A DNA stretch of 64,000 nt, from assembly GCF_000172415.1 (NCBI RefSeq), contig NZ_ABLD01000005.1, positions 248,001-312,000 on the forward strand, read 5' to 3'. Below, one piece after another: positions 35,116 to 43,829 of this stretch. Within the stretch, counting starts at the first letter, position 1; each line of letters opens with the position of its first letter. Below the pieces are notes generated by a model, which was given only the letters and a program-made list of their open reading frames with translations, ran no database searches and had not been told where the DNA came from. Both the position numbers and the translations under genes were made by a program. Source of the stretch: Paraburkholderia graminis C4D1M. Lineage in GTDB: Bacteria; Pseudomonadota; Gammaproteobacteria; Burkholderiales; Burkholderiaceae.

Positions 35116-36387
35116 ATGGCGGACAAGAAAGGTTCTAACAGCGAAAAGCTGTTGTATTGCTCGTTTTGCGGCAAGAGCCAGCATGAAGTCAAGAAACTGA
35201 TTGCCGGCCCGTCGGTGTTCATCTGCGATGAATGTATCGACCTGTGCAACGAAATCATTCGCGACGAAGCAGCAGGCGCGGGTATCGAGGCGGGCTTGTC
35301 CAAGTCCGATCTGCCGAGTCCGCAGGAAATCCGTGAAATCCTCGACCAGTATGTGATCGGTCAGGAACGCGCGAAGAAAATTCTCGCGGTCGCGGTGTAC
35401 AACCACTACAAGCGCCTGAAGCATCTCGACAAGAAAGACGAGATCGAGCTGTCTAAGAGCAACATCCTGCTGATCGGCCCGACCGGTTCCGGCAAGACCT
35501 TGCTCGCGCAAACGCTCGCGCGTCTTCTGAACGTTCCCTTTGTCATTGCGGACGCAACCACGCTCACCGAAGCGGGTTACGTGGGTGAAGACGTCGAGAA
35601 CATCATCCAGAAGCTGCTGCAGAACTGCAATTACGAAGTCGACAAGGCCCAGCGCGGCATTGTCTATATCGACGAAATCGACAAGATCAGCCGCAAGTCG
35701 GATAACCCGTCCATTACCCGCGACGTGTCGGGCGAGGGCGTGCAGCAGGCGTTGCTGAAGCTGGTCGAAGGCACGATGGCGTCGGTGCCGCCGCAAGGTG
35801 GCCGCAAGCATCCGAATCAGGACTTCATCCAGGTCGATACGACCAACATTCTGTTCATCTGCGGCGGCGCATTTGACGGCCTCGAAAAAGTCATCGTCGA
35901 TCGTACTGAAAAGACCGGCATTGGCTTTGGCGCGAGCGTGAAGAGCAAGCAGGATCGCGACGCCGGCGAAGTGCTGCGCGAAGTGGAACCGGAAGATCTG
36001 ATCAAGTTCGGTTTGATTCCCGAACTGATCGGCCGTCTGCCGGTGGTCGCCACGCTTGGCAAGCTCGACGAAGCGGCGCTGATGAAAATTCTCGTCGAAC
36101 CGAAGAATGCGCTGGTGAAGCAGTACCACAAGCTCTTCAACATGGAACGGGTCGAACTCGAAATTCGTCCGGCCGCGTTGCAGGCTGTGGCGCGCAAGGC
36201 GATCCGTCGCAAGACGGGCGCGCGCGGACTGCGCTCTATCCTGGAACAGGCGTTGCTGGACGTGATGTACGATCTGCCGCAAATGAAAGGTGTCAGCAAG
36301 GTCATCATCGACGACAATGTGATCGACGGCGACGGCAAACCGTTACTGATCTACGAAGACGCGCCCAAAGTCGCGGGTTCGAACTGA
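35116..36387 (+). CDS. clpX: ATP-dependent Clp protease ATP-binding subunit ClpX
   Basis: AAA+ unfoldase that recognises tagged substrates and feeds ClpP. 423 residues, normal length. N-terminal zinc-binding domain with [15 protein letters not shown] and CDECIDLC (four Cys), Walker [14 protein letters not shown], pore loop GYVGEDVEN, Walker [23 protein letters not shown], the ClpP-docking IGF-type loop ([10 protein letters not shown]), and sensor 2 in TGARGLRSI. Start ATG 35116. Followed by an intrinsic terminator. Confidence 0.98.
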   Translation: MADKKGSNSEKLLYCSFCGKSQHEVKKLIAGPSVFICDECIDLCNEIIRDEAAGAGIEAGLSKSDLPSPQEIREILDQYVIGQERAKKILAVAVYNHYKRLKHLDKKDEIELSKSNILLIGPTGSGKTLLAQTLARLLNVPFVIADATTLTEAGYVGEDVENIIQKLLQNCNYEVDKAQRGIVYIDEIDKISRKSDNPSITRDVSGEGVQQALLKLVEGTMASVPPQGGRKHPNQDFIQVDTTNILFICGGAFDGLEKVIVDRTEKTGIGFGASVKSKQDRDAGEVLREVEPEDLIKFGLIPELIGRLPVVATLGKLDEAALMKILVEPKNALVKQYHKLFNMERVELEIRPAALQAVARKAIRRKTGARGLRSILEQALLDVMYDLPQMKGVSKVIIDDNVIDGDGKPLLIYEDAPKVAGSN

Positions 36388-36403
36388 TCGGCTTCGGATA
36401 CCG

Positions 36404-36439
36404 CAAAAAGCCGTTCATGGCGACGTGAACGGCTTTTTC
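36404..36439 (+). terminator. Intrinsic terminator after clpX
   Basis: AAAAAGCCGTTCA and TGAACGGCTTTTT form a 13-bp stem around TGGCGACG, ending in a T run. Could work in both directions. Confidence 0.9.
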
Positions 36440-36522
36440 GTTTATCGTGTGGTCAGAAAGATTGTTTTCACAATGGAGTCACTGAACCTTCGGAGTCACT
36501 GAACTTTTCCCACACGCGGAGG

Positions 36523-36552
36523 CTTGCAATATTTTCTGCCGGCCTCACCTAT
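36523..36552 (+). promoter_or_regulatory. Candidate sigma-32 promoter for lon
   Basis: CTTGCAA (36523-36529) matches CTTGAAA in six of seven bases; TCACCTAT (36545-36552) matches CCCCATNT less well. Spacing is 15 bp. Located 34 bases before the lon ATG. lon is a known heat-shock gene in other proteobacteria. Confidence 0.4.
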
Positions 36553-36585
36553 CGAACGAACTGATTCCACTCATGGGGAAATGAA

Positions 36586-39009
36586 ATGTCAGGAACCCAA
36601 CTCCTTCCGCAGGAACGCATTACGCTCCCGCTGCTCCCGCTGCGTGACGTAGTCGTTTTCCCGCACATGGTGATTCCGCTCTTCGTAGGCCGCCCGAAGT
36701 CGATCAAGGCTCTCGAGGCAGCGATGGAAGGCGGCAAGCACATCATGCTCGTCGCCCAGAAAACGGCTGCGAAAGATGAGCCGACCGAAAAGGACATGTA
36801 CGAAGTAGGGTGTGTTGCCAACATCCTGCAAATGCTCAAGCTGCCCGATGGCACCGTTAAGGTGCTCGTCGAGGGTTTGCAGCGCGCGAAAACGCTTTCC
36901 ATCGAAGAACAGGAAACGCAGTTCTCGTGCGAAGTCATGCCGCTCGAACCCGACCACGCCGACAGCGCTGAAACTGAAGCGCTGCGCCGCGCGATCGTGT
37001 CGCAGTTCGATCAGTATGTGAAGCTGAACAAGAAGATTCCGCCGGAGATTCTGACGTCGCTGTCGGGTATCGACGAAGCCGGGCGTCTGGCCGACACCAT
37101 CGCGGCACATTTGCCGCTGAAGCTCGACCAGAAGCAGCACATTCTTGAGATGTTCCCGGTCATCGAGCGTCTCGAGCATCTGCTCGCGCAGCTCGAAGCC
37201 GAGATCGACATCCTGCAGGTCGAAAAGCGCATCCGTGGGCGCGTGAAGCGCCAGATGGAGAAGAGCCAGCGCGAGTACTACCTGAACGAACAGGTCAAGG
37301 CGATCCAGAAGGAACTCGGCGAAGGTGAAGAAGGTGCGGATCTCGAAGAACTCGAGAAGCGCATCACGGCTGCCCGCATGCCGAAGGAAGCCAAGAAGAA
37401 GGCCGACGCCGAGCTCAAAAAGCTCAAGCTGATGTCGCCTATGTCGGCTGAAGCCACCGTCGTGCGCAACTATATCGACACGCTGATCGGCTTGCCGTGG
37501 CGCAAGAAGAGCAAGGTCAACAACGACCTCTCGAATGCGGAACGCGTGCTCGACGAAGACCACTTCGGTCTCGAGAAAGTGAAGGAACGCATTCTCGAGT
37601 ATCTCGCGGTCCAGCAACGTGTCGACAAGGTGAAGGCGCCGATTCTGTGCCTCGTTGGGCCTCCGGGTGTCGGTAAGACGTCGCTGGGCCAGTCGATCGC
37701 TCGCGCCACGAACCGCAAGTTCGTGCGCATGGCGCTCGGCGGCGTACGTGACGAAGCCGAGATTCGCGGTCACCGTCGTACGTATATCGGTTCCATGCCG
37801 GGCAAGATTCTGCAAAGCCTGACCAAGGTCGGCGTGCGCAATCCGCTCTTCCTGCTCGACGAAGTCGACAAGATGGGCCAGGATTTCCGCGGCGATCCGT
37901 CGTCGGCATTGCTCGAAGTGCTCGATCCGGAACAGAACCATACGTTCGCCGATCACTACGTCGAAGTCGACTTCGATCTGTCGGACGTGATGTTCGTGGC
38001 GACGTCGAACTCGCTGAATATTCCGCCGCCGTTGCTCGACCGGATGGAAGTGATCCGTCTGTCGGGTTACACGGAAGACGAGAAGGTCAGCATCGCGCAA
38101 CGTTATCTTTTGCCCAAGCAGAAGAAGAACAACGGCCTCAAGGATGGCGAGGTCGATGTGACGGAAACGGCGATCCGCGACATCATTCGTTACTACACGC
38201 GTGAAGCGGGCGTGCGTTCGCTCGAGCGTGAAATTTCGAAGATCTGCCGCAAGGTCGTGAAGATGCTTCTGCTGAAGAAGGCGGAAGGCGCGGTGAAGGT
38301 CGACGGCAGCAACCTCGACACGTTCCTCGGCGTGCGCAAGTACGACTTCGGTCTGGCCGCGAAGGAAAATCAGGTTGGCCAGGTCACGGGTCTCGCGTGG
38401 ACGGAAGTGGGCGGCGATCTGCTGACCATCGAAGCCGCCGTGATGCCGGGCAAGGGCAATGTGATCCGCACGGGTTCGCTCGGCGACGTGATGAAGGAAT
38501 CGGTCGAGGCAGCGCGCTCGGTTGTGCGTTCGCGTTCGCGTCGTCTCGGTGTCAAGGACGAAGCGTTCGAGAAGCAGGACATTCACATCCACGTGCCTGA
38601 AGGCGCCACGCCGAAAGACGGTCCTTCGGCCGGTATCGCGATGACCACCGCGCTGGTGTCGGTGCTGACCGGTATTCCGGTGCGTGCCGATGTCGCGATG
38701 ACGGGTGAAATCACGTTGCGTGGCGAAGTGCTGCCGATCGGCGGTCTGAAGGAGAAGCTGCTGGCAGCGCATCGCGGCGGCATCAAGCTCGTGCTGATCC
38801 CGGAAGAAAACGTCAAGGACTTGACGGAGATTCCGGACAACGTGAAGAACGCAATCGAAATCGTGCCGGTCCGCTGGATCGACAAGGTGCTCGAACTGGC
38901 GCTCGAACGTGTGCCTGAAGCGTTGCCGGAAGAAGAGGCGAAGCCTGCGTCGCCGGTCGCTGCCGAACCCGGCAAGGACTCCGGCGCAACCGAAGTCGTG
39001 AAGCACTAA
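36586..39009 (+). CDS. lon: ATP-dependent protease Lon
   Basis: Homohexameric AAA+ protease for damaged and regulatory proteins. 807 residues. N-terminal LAN domain ([23 protein letters not shown]), coiled-coil region, Walker [14 protein letters not shown], Walker [11 protein letters not shown], sensor regions, and C-terminal S16 domain with the catalytic Ser681 in [10 protein letters not shown] and Lys724 in [14 protein letters not shown]. The C-terminal tail after ERVPEAL is variable and Glu/Ala/Pro-rich. Start ATG 36586 with GGGGAAATGAA upstream. Followed by a terminator and hupB. Confidence 0.98.
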   Translation: MSGTQLLPQERITLPLLPLRDVVVFPHMVIPLFVGRPKSIKALEAAMEGGKHIMLVAQKTAAKDEPTEKDMYEVGCVANILQMLKLPDGTVKVLVEGLQRAKTLSIEEQETQFSCEVMPLEPDHADSAETEALRRAIVSQFDQYVKLNKKIPPEILTSLSGIDEAGRLADTIAAHLPLKLDQKQHILEMFPVIERLEHLLAQLEAEIDILQVEKRIRGRVKRQMEKSQREYYLNEQVKAIQKELGEGEEGADLEELEKRITAARMPKEAKKKADAELKKLKLMSPMSAEATVVRNYIDTLIGLPWRKKSKVNNDLSNAERVLDEDHFGLEKVKERILEYLAVQQRVDKVKAPILCLVGPPGVGKTSLGQSIARATNRKFVRMALGGVRDEAEIRGHRRTYIGSMPGKILQSLTKVGVRNPLFLLDEVDKMGQDFRGDPSSALLEVLDPEQNHTFADHYVEVDFDLSDVMFVATSNSLNIPPPLLDRMEVIRLSGYTEDEKVSIAQRYLLPKQKKNNGLKDGEVDVTETAIRDIIRYYTREAGVRSLEREISKICRKVVKMLLLKKAEGAVKVDGSNLDTFLGVRKYDFGLAAKENQVGQVTGLAWTEVGGDLLTIEAAVMPGKGNVIRTGSLGDVMKESVEAARSVVRSRSRRLGVKDEAFEKQDIHIHVPEGATPKDGPSAGIAMTTALVSVLTGIPVRADVAMTGEITLRGEVLPIGGLKEKLLAAHRGGIKLVLIPEENVKDLTEIPDNVKNAIEIVPVRWIDKVLELALERVPEALPEEEAKPASPVAAEPGKDSGATEVVKH

Positions 39010-39034
39010 ACCTTCAGCGGTAGTTTCGCTGCAC

Positions 39035-39067
39035 AAAACCCGCGGTGTTATCGCTGCGGGTTTTTTA
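39035..39067 (+). terminator. Intrinsic terminator after lon
   Basis: AAAACCCGC and GCGGGTTTT pair around a loop and are followed by further T residues. Begins 26 bases after the lon stop. Confidence 0.85.
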
Positions 39068-39230
39068 TTGCCTGTTTTCTTTCGAGTGCAAAGAAAGTTG
39101 TCGCGACACGGTCTTCATTTGGGCAATGAAATGTGAAGCTGTAAACTGGTTGTGCGCGCATCGAAAGGCGCAAGCATCGCGGCGATAAGCAAGTCCGTTC
39201 GAATCTCTGCAAAATCAGGCTCAACCCCGG

Positions 39231-39259
39231 TTGACACGGCGGTTTCGGCCAATTCTAAT
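39231..39259 (+). promoter_or_regulatory. Strong sigma-70 promoter for hupB
   Basis: Perfect -35 TTGACA (39231-39236), 17-bp spacer, -10 TCTAAT (39254-39259; five of six). About 75 bases upstream of the hupB ATG, in the 332-base lon-hupB gap, which otherwise holds only the lon terminator. Confidence 0.8.
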
Positions 39260-39341
39260 GACTCGGCCCGGCGTTGCGCCGGCCACACGATGTCAGGCGC
39301 TGCACGCGCCGTTTCGCTTCTAAAACATTCGCGGGGGTAGG

Positions 39342-39614
39342 ATGAACAAGACGGAATTGATCGACCACATTGCGCAGCAGGCGGAAATTTCCAAGGCTGC
39401 GGCCGGCCGCGCGCTGGACGCAGTGATCGGCGGTGTAAAAGGCACGCTGAAGAAAGGCGGTTCGGTGACGCTGGTCGGCTTCGGCACGTTCGCCGTCGGC
39501 AAGCGTACGGCGCGCACGGGACGCAATCCGCGCACGGGCGACGCGATCAAGATCAAGGCGGCAAAAGTGCCTAAATTTAGGCCTGGCAAAGCCCTAAAGG
39601 ATGCGCTAAACTAA
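39342..39614 (+). CDS. hupB: DNA-binding protein HU (beta-type)
   Basis: Small nucleoid protein that bends and compacts DNA. 90 residues, standard length. [25 protein letters not shown] at the N-terminus, then [22 protein letters not shown] with the DNA-intercalating arm ([30 protein letters not shown]). Start ATG 39342 behind a G-rich GCGGGGGTAGG ribosome site. The gene has its own strong promoter. The lon-hupB order is the usual one in proteobacteria; tRNA-Val follows. Confidence 0.97.
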   Translation: MNKTELIDHIAQQAEISKAAAGRALDAVIGGVKGTLKKGGSVTLVGFGTFAVGKRTARTGRNPRTGDAIKIKAAKVPKFRPGKALKDALN

Positions 39615-39662
39615 CGGGCTTGCTGCTTCAGCAAAGGCAGCAGCATCAGAAGTCTGCGAAAC

Positions 39663-39738
39663 GGGTGCTTAGCTCAGTTGGTAGAGCGGCGCCCTTACAA
39701 GGCGTAGGTCGGGAGTTCGAGCCTCTCAGCACCCACCA
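39663..39738 (+). tRNA. tRNA-Val, anticodon UAC
   Basis: 76 bases with encoded CCA. Acceptor GGGTGCT pairs fully with AGCACCC; D arm GCTC/GAGC; anticodon stem around loop CTTACAA gives UAC (Val); T arm with TTCGAGC. It has no defects. Lies 48 bases after hupB and marks the left border of the accessory block. Confidence 0.97.
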
Positions 39739-39792
39739 TTCGTTTCGCGACCTGCTTCCACGCAGTTCCGTAGTGTTCTGCCGCAGTATCCG

Positions 39793-39827
39793 AAAACCCG
39801 CACAGCTATTGGCTCTGCGGGTTTTTT
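39793..39827 (+). terminator. Intrinsic terminator downstream of tRNA-Val
   Basis: AAAACCCGCA...AG and CT.TGCGGGTTTT pair around CTATTGG and end in a T run. It closes the hupB/tRNA-Val transcript. Confidence 0.8.
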
Positions 39828-39926
39828 CTTGGCCGTGGCGCGGCGCGCAAGTCCACGAGCACCCACACCTGCGCTCCCGCGCCCCAGTTGCTATGCTAGT
39901 CACCATCGACCGGCACTGGAGCGAGC

Positions 39927-41540
39927 ATGGCCGACCCGCGCGTTCATAGCGACCCACACCGCGCGCACGTTGTCGCTGCGCAAGCGAGCCCGTGCGACGA
40001 ACTCATCATCCGCATGCAGCCCACCGCACTCGACAGCCCGTGCCGGCGCAAGCGTCTGGCGCTCGCCGCGACGATCCTCGGCTCGAGCATGGCGTTTATC
40101 GACGGCTCCGTCGTCAACGTCGCGTTGCCCGCCATTCAGAGCGAGCTCGGCGCGAGCGTCGCGGCGATGCAGTGGATCATCAATGCCTACCTTCTGTTTC
40201 TCGGATCGCTCGTACTGGTGGGCGGATCGATGGGCGACAAACTCGGCCACCGCACGGTGTTCATCGCGGGAATCGCGGTCTTCACGCTCGCGTCGGCCGC
40301 TTGTGGGCTCGCGCCGAACGCGGGCTCGCTGATCGCCGGGCGTGCGGTGCAGGGCATAGGCGCTGCGCTCTTCGTACCCGGCAGTCTTGCGATCATCGGC
40401 GCGATCTTCGACGGCGAGGAGCGCGGACGGGCGATCGGCACCTGGGCGGGTGTCGGCGCGATTACGTCGGCGCTCGGGCCAGTGGCCGGCGGCCTGCTCG
40501 TCGACGCATTCTCCTGGCGCGCGATCTTCTTTCTCAACGTCCCGCTTGCAGCGGCGACGATTGCGCTCGCGGTTTCGTCGGTGCCGAACAGCCACACGCC
40601 CGATGCGCCTCAACAATTGGACTGGCCAGGCGCGTTGAGTGCGGCAGCGGGGCTCGCGGCATTGACCTATGGCCTGACCGAGGCGTCGGCGCGTGGCTTC
40701 GCGCATGCGCTCGTACTGTGCGCGATCGGCGTTGGCGCGCTCGTGCTGGCCGCATTCCTGATGATCGAAGCGAAGAGCCGTGACCCGATGATGCCGCTCG
40801 AGGTGTTTCGCTCGCGCGATTTCACCGGCGCGAATCTCGTCACGCTGCTGCTTTACTTCGGTATGGGCGGGGTATTTTTCTTCCTGCCGTTCACGCTGAT
40901 CCGCGCACATGGCTACACGGCAACGGAAGCGGGCTCGGCGCTGCTGCCGGTGCCGGTCATCATCGGCTCGTTGTCGCGCTTGACCGGCGGCCTGACGACC
41001 CGCTTCGGTTCGCGGGTCCTATTGAGCGTTGGCCCGGCCATCGCCGGAATCGGCTTTGCGATGCTCGCGATGCCGTTCGTGCGCGGCAGCTATTGGGCCG
41101 GATTTTTCCCTGCGCTCGCCGTGCTCGGCCTCGGCATGACGATCACGGTCGCACCGCTCACGACGACCGTGATGGGCTCAGTGCCGGCTCATCGCACGGG
41201 CGTGGCGTCCGGTATCAACAACGCGGTCGCACGCGTAGCGAGCCTGCTGGCGGTTGCGGTACTCGGCATCGTGTTTGTGTGGTCGCACGACGCGGCGCTG
41301 TCCGCGCGGCTCGACGAACTGCACGTTCCTCACGATGCACGCCAGAGCGCACAGTTATCGGGGTTGAACGCGGCAGCCGGTGCGCAAGCCGGCGGTGCCC
41401 ATACGCCGCCGCAGACGCCGACGGCGCAAGCGGAAGCCGACGCCATCGTTGCCGCGCTGCGCGCAGTCGCGCTGGTGTCCGCCGCGTGCGCGTTCGCAGG
41501 AGCGGGGCTCGCGTTGGCAACCATCCAGCGGCGCAAGTGA
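39927..41540 (+). CDS. MFS drug-efflux transporter, EmrB/QacA (DHA2) family
   Basis: Proton-driven exporter of 537 residues with about 14 hydrophobic segments. Start ATG 39927 is preceded by GGAG at 39917-39920; an internal ATG at 40014 (MQPTALDSPCRRK) starts nearer the first helix but lacks a ribosome site. DHA2 marks: FIDGSVVNVALPAIQSELGAS in TM1, motif A GGSMGDKLGHRTVF, QGIGAALFVPGSLAII, and motif C-like GAITSALGPVAGGLLVDAFSWR. A loop near residues 470-500 is Ala/Gly/Gln-rich. First gene to the right of tRNA-Val, alone on its strand. Substrate unknown. Confidence 0.88.
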   Translation: MADPRVHSDPHRAHVVAAQASPCDELIIRMQPTALDSPCRRKRLALAATILGSSMAFIDGSVVNVALPAIQSELGASVAAMQWIINAYLLFLGSLVLVGGSMGDKLGHRTVFIAGIAVFTLASAACGLAPNAGSLIAGRAVQGIGAALFVPGSLAIIGAIFDGEERGRAIGTWAGVGAITSALGPVAGGLLVDAFSWRAIFFLNVPLAAATIALAVSSVPNSHTPDAPQQLDWPGALSAAAGLAALTYGLTEASARGFAHALVLCAIGVGALVLAAFLMIEAKSRDPMMPLEVFRSRDFTGANLVTLLLYFGMGGVFFFLPFTLIRAHGYTATEAGSALLPVPVIIGSLSRLTGGLTTRFGSRVLLSVGPAIAGIGFAMLAMPFVRGSYWAGFFPALAVLGLGMTITVAPLTTTVMGSVPAHRTGVASGINNAVARVASLLAVAVLGIVFVWSHDAALSARLDELHVPHDARQSAQLSGLNAAAGAQAGGAHTPPQTPTAQAEADAIVAALRAVALVSAACAFAGAGLALATIQRRK

Positions 41541-41693
41541 GAGGCTTCGCTTCACCGGACGCGTTTGCTCGCGGACTCTCTGCTTCGATCTCCGACTGAG
41601 ACCGGGCGCCTTCAGGCAAGCAGCGATCAATCACGGCGCATTGGAATCATCCCGATTGCATGGCGCAAGAACGCGAGCCCCACCCCCATTCAT

Positions 41694-42410
41694 TCAGCAA
41701 ACGACGACCGTAAACTCGATCCCCGATTCAAAGCCCAAGGTCGTGCTCGAGAAGCGCGGGTCCGCATCGAGATATTGCTTGTACGGCCGAACCGCGTCTT
41801 CGGCTGTGTACATGTTGTCGGCGAGAACGATCGATCCGGGGCGCAGCAGGTGTTCGATCCGTTTGAATAGATCCAGATAGGCGTTGGCCCATACGTCGAT
41901 GAACACCATGTCGAACGTGCCGTCCAGCTCGGTGACGGTCTGGAACACATCGCCTTCCCGCAGATCGACATAAGCATCGACGCCCGCCGTCATGATGTTG
42001 TCCCGAAGACGTACGCACTTCAGCGGATCGACTTCAGTCGCTACAACGATGCCGCTGCCTGACGTGCGAAGAGCCTCGGCGAGATACAACGTGGACACAC
42101 CGCACGAACTACCGAGTTCTAGGATTCGAGCCGGTTTGTGCGACAGCACCATGTTGCGCAGGAACCGTCCCGTCTCCGCCGAGACGGCCAGCGAAAGAGG
42201 CGTGCCTTGCGAGGACTCGAAATCTTCGCTGGATAGCCCGAGCGTTTCGAGAAACCGGCCACGCAATCTGGGTGCGAGCGTTTCGTATTCGTCGACGAGA
42301 GTTAGAAACTCCTCGCTCGATCCCTGAAACTGCGCGCATGCGCGGGCTATCACTTCTGACTGGCTCTGCTCGTGAAGCTCGCGCAAAAGCACTGCGGTTG
42401 ATGGACTCAT
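41694..42410 (-). CDS. SAM-dependent O-methyltransferase
   Basis: Class I methyltransferase of the CCoAOMT/catechol-OMT type, 238 residues. Motif I ILELGSSCGVSTLYLAEAL binds SAM; acidic ribose contact in VVATEVDP; the catalytic metal-type Asp in FDMVFIDVWANAYLDLF and the later VLADNMYT match divalent-metal O-methyltransferases. The start ATG 42408-42410 lies 5 bases after the ferredoxin stop, so it is the last gene of the ECF-sigma operon. The N-terminal 60 residues are helical, probably for dimerisation or substrate. The substrate is unknown. Confidence 0.82.
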   Translation of the reverse strand: MSPSTAVLLRELHEQSQSEVIARACAQFQGSSEEFLTLVDEYETLAPRLRGRFLETLGLSSEDFESSQGTPLSLAVSAETGRFLRNMVLSHKPARILELGSSCGVSTLYLAEALRTSGSGIVVATEVDPLKCVRLRDNIMTAGVDAYVDLREGDVFQTVTELDGTFDMVFIDVWANAYLDLFKRIEHLLRPGSIVLADNMYTAEDAVRPYKQYLDADPRFSSTTLGFESGIEFTVVVC

Positions 42411-42415
42411 ATGCG

Positions 42416-42718
42416 CTATGCCGTTCTGGCGAGCTTGATCGCGCGTTCAGGGCATGCCGTCACGCAAAGACCGCAAGAGCGGCAGGCGTCCGCATTCGGC
42501 GTGTAGGCGACCTTCATTCCATGCACGCGCTGCTTCAGGCGATGCATCAAACCGAGGCTGAGGTAATCGGCCTCATCGATACGCCGGATCTCAAACACAT
42601 TCTCCGGGCAAACGTTCACGCAATCGCCTTTGCCTTCGCAACGTCTCAGATCGACGACAGGCGCAATCACGCCCGGCTCCTGTTTGCAGTCGCGCACCGC
42701 GTTCTCGCGCATGTTCAA
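42416..42718 (-). CDS. Dicluster ferredoxin with one altered cysteine motif
   Basis: 100-residue electron carrier. C-terminal motif is complete (CRSCGLCVTACP; Cys79, 82, 85, 89). The N-terminal motif reads CEGKGDCVNVCP: Cys27, Cys33, Cys37, with Lys30 where the second Cys is expected. This predicts a 3Fe-4S cluster, or a 4Fe-4S with another ligand, plus a normal 4Fe-4S (a 7Fe type). Start ATG 42716-42718 overlaps the stop of the upstream membrane-protein gene (ATGA), implying coupled translation. No ferredoxin reductase is encoded beside it. Its role in an ECF operon is unclear. Confidence 0.85.
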   Translation of the reverse strand: MNMRENAVRDCKQEPGVIAPVVDLRRCEGKGDCVNVCPENVFEIRRIDEADYLSLGLMHRLKQRVHGMKVAYTPNADACRSCGLCVTACPERAIKLARTA

Positions 42719-43023
42719 TCCTCCTTACGCGGGGCATGGCGCGAGCGCCACGCCGTCTGGAAATGCTCGCGTTCCTCGGGCGTCATCGCTTCCCATTTGC
42801 GCCAGTGACGCCGTTCGCGCCAGCCGCCATGTCCGCGGAATCCGCCAAAGAGAATGCGGCTCAAGACCAGCAAGCCCAACGCATGAGCGAAATCGATCGC
42901 ACGGGCGCCGACGAATAGCGCCGGAATCACCCAATTCCATAGCGTCATGACCACCCACCCAAGCGCGGCGATGGCGACCACCACAAGCAGCGCTTTGCCG
43001 GCACATCTGATTCGGAATTTCAT
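42715..43023 (-). CDS. Small membrane protein of the ECF-sigma operon
   Basis: 102 residues. Two hydrophobic segments (LLVVVAIAALGWVVMTLWNW, then ALGLLVLSRILFGGF) and a basic, His/Trp/Arg-rich cytoplasmic tail (RGHGGWRERRHWRKWEAMTPEEREHFQ). Start ATG 43021-43023, AGGAG four to eight bases upstream on the coding strand. It sits 12 bases after the sigma gene, the place where an anti-sigma factor is usual, but it has no zinc-binding HxxxCxxC motif. It could be an atypical membrane anti-sigma or metal-sensing partner. Small membrane proteins of this general look next to ECF genes are familiar to me, but I know no assigned role. Confidence 0.75.
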   Translation of the reverse strand: MKFRIRCAGKALLVVVAIAALGWVVMTLWNWVIPALFVGARAIDFAHALGLLVLSRILFGGFRGHGGWRERRHWRKWEAMTPEEREHFQTAWRSRHAPRKED

Positions 43024-43035
43024 CCGTTGACTCCT

Positions 43036-43617
43036 TTAAATATCCAGTTCGTCGTAAATGACTTGCAGTCGAGCGCGCAAATGGAGAACCGCATAGCGTT
43101 TGCGCGCAAGCAGCGTATTAAGCGGCACGCCGCTTTGCGCGACCATGTCCTTGAAGGAACGCCCCTCGAGCTCGTGGGCGATAAATACGTCACGTTGATT
43201 CGGCGGCAACTCATCGAGCGCGTCCTGCAAAGCCTTGAGCAATAGAGCGCGAGCGTAGAGCGCTTCGGGACCGGCATCGTGCGCCGGCAGCGCGAGGTCG
43301 AGGCGATATTCGCTGCCGGCGTCGTCGTCGGTCTCGAACGGATCGGGCAGCGGCTGCTCTCTTTTCTTGCGAAAGCGATCGATGATGCGGTTGCGCGCGG
43401 CGCGAAAAAGCCACGCACTAGCCTGTTCGATCGGAGCGGGAAGCCGGTAAGCCTGCACGAATTCGTGGAACACGTCCTGCAGGATGTCCTCGGCATCATC
43501 CGGATCGCGTATTCGACGCCGGATGAAATTGACGAGCCTCGTGCGCTCACGCACCACGGTCGCGGTGATGTCGCTGTCTCGGTCGGTCATCGGCTGCGAG
43601 GTAGGTGGCGGTTCCAT
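43036..43617 (-). CDS. ECF-type RNA polymerase sigma factor
   Basis: 193 residues with sigma regions 2 and 4 only. Region 2: RRRIRDPDDAEDILQDVFHEFVQAY then ASAWLFRAARNRIIDRFRKKRE. Region 4: LDELPPNQRDVFIAHELEGRSFKDMVAQ and SGVPLNTLLARKRYAVLHLR (helix-turn-helix). An acidic linker with repeated Asp joins them. Start ATG 43615-43617; an in-frame ATG at 43588-43590 is possible. Leads a compact four-gene operon (sigma, membrane protein, ferredoxin, methyltransferase). A 6-bp-stem hairpin directly precedes the start. No classic anti-sigma gene is present. Confidence 0.9.
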   Translation of the reverse strand: MEPPPTSQPMTDRDSDITATVVRERTRLVNFIRRRIRDPDDAEDILQDVFHEFVQAYRLPAPIEQASAWLFRAARNRIIDRFRKKREQPLPDPFETDDDAGSEYRLDLALPAHDAGPEALYARALLLKALQDALDELPPNQRDVFIAHELEGRSFKDMVAQSGVPLNTLLARKRYAVLHLRARLQVIYDELDI

Positions 43618-43620
43618 GCG

Positions 43621-43637
43621 CCTGAAGACGTTTCAGG
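43621..43637. repeat. Short inverted repeat just upstream of the ECF sigma start
   Basis: CCTGAA and TTCAGG separated by 5 bases, ending 3 bases from the sigma ATG on the coding strand. It would enclose the ribosome-binding region and might limit translation, or serve as a small operator. Confidence 0.4.
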
Positions 43638-43829
43638 AACGCGAATATTGTGGCGAGCGTGAAAAATGTTTTGTCGGGCGACTGCGGCCGCTCGTTGCCG
43701 CCGATAGAAGAATAATCAACTGTACGCGGCAGGACCCAGACGCGCAAACTGGAAACGTAAGATGGCCGTTAGCCGGACAAGCATTGACGTCGGCGCCGCG
43801 CATGAACTGCGCAACGTCTGCATCGTCTA

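Noticed and set aside
36589..39036. 815-codon open frame on the minus strand
   Set aside because: Exact antisense of lon; its composition (His/Arg/Asp-rich) is what codon bias creates in the opposite frame. lon itself is unmistakable.
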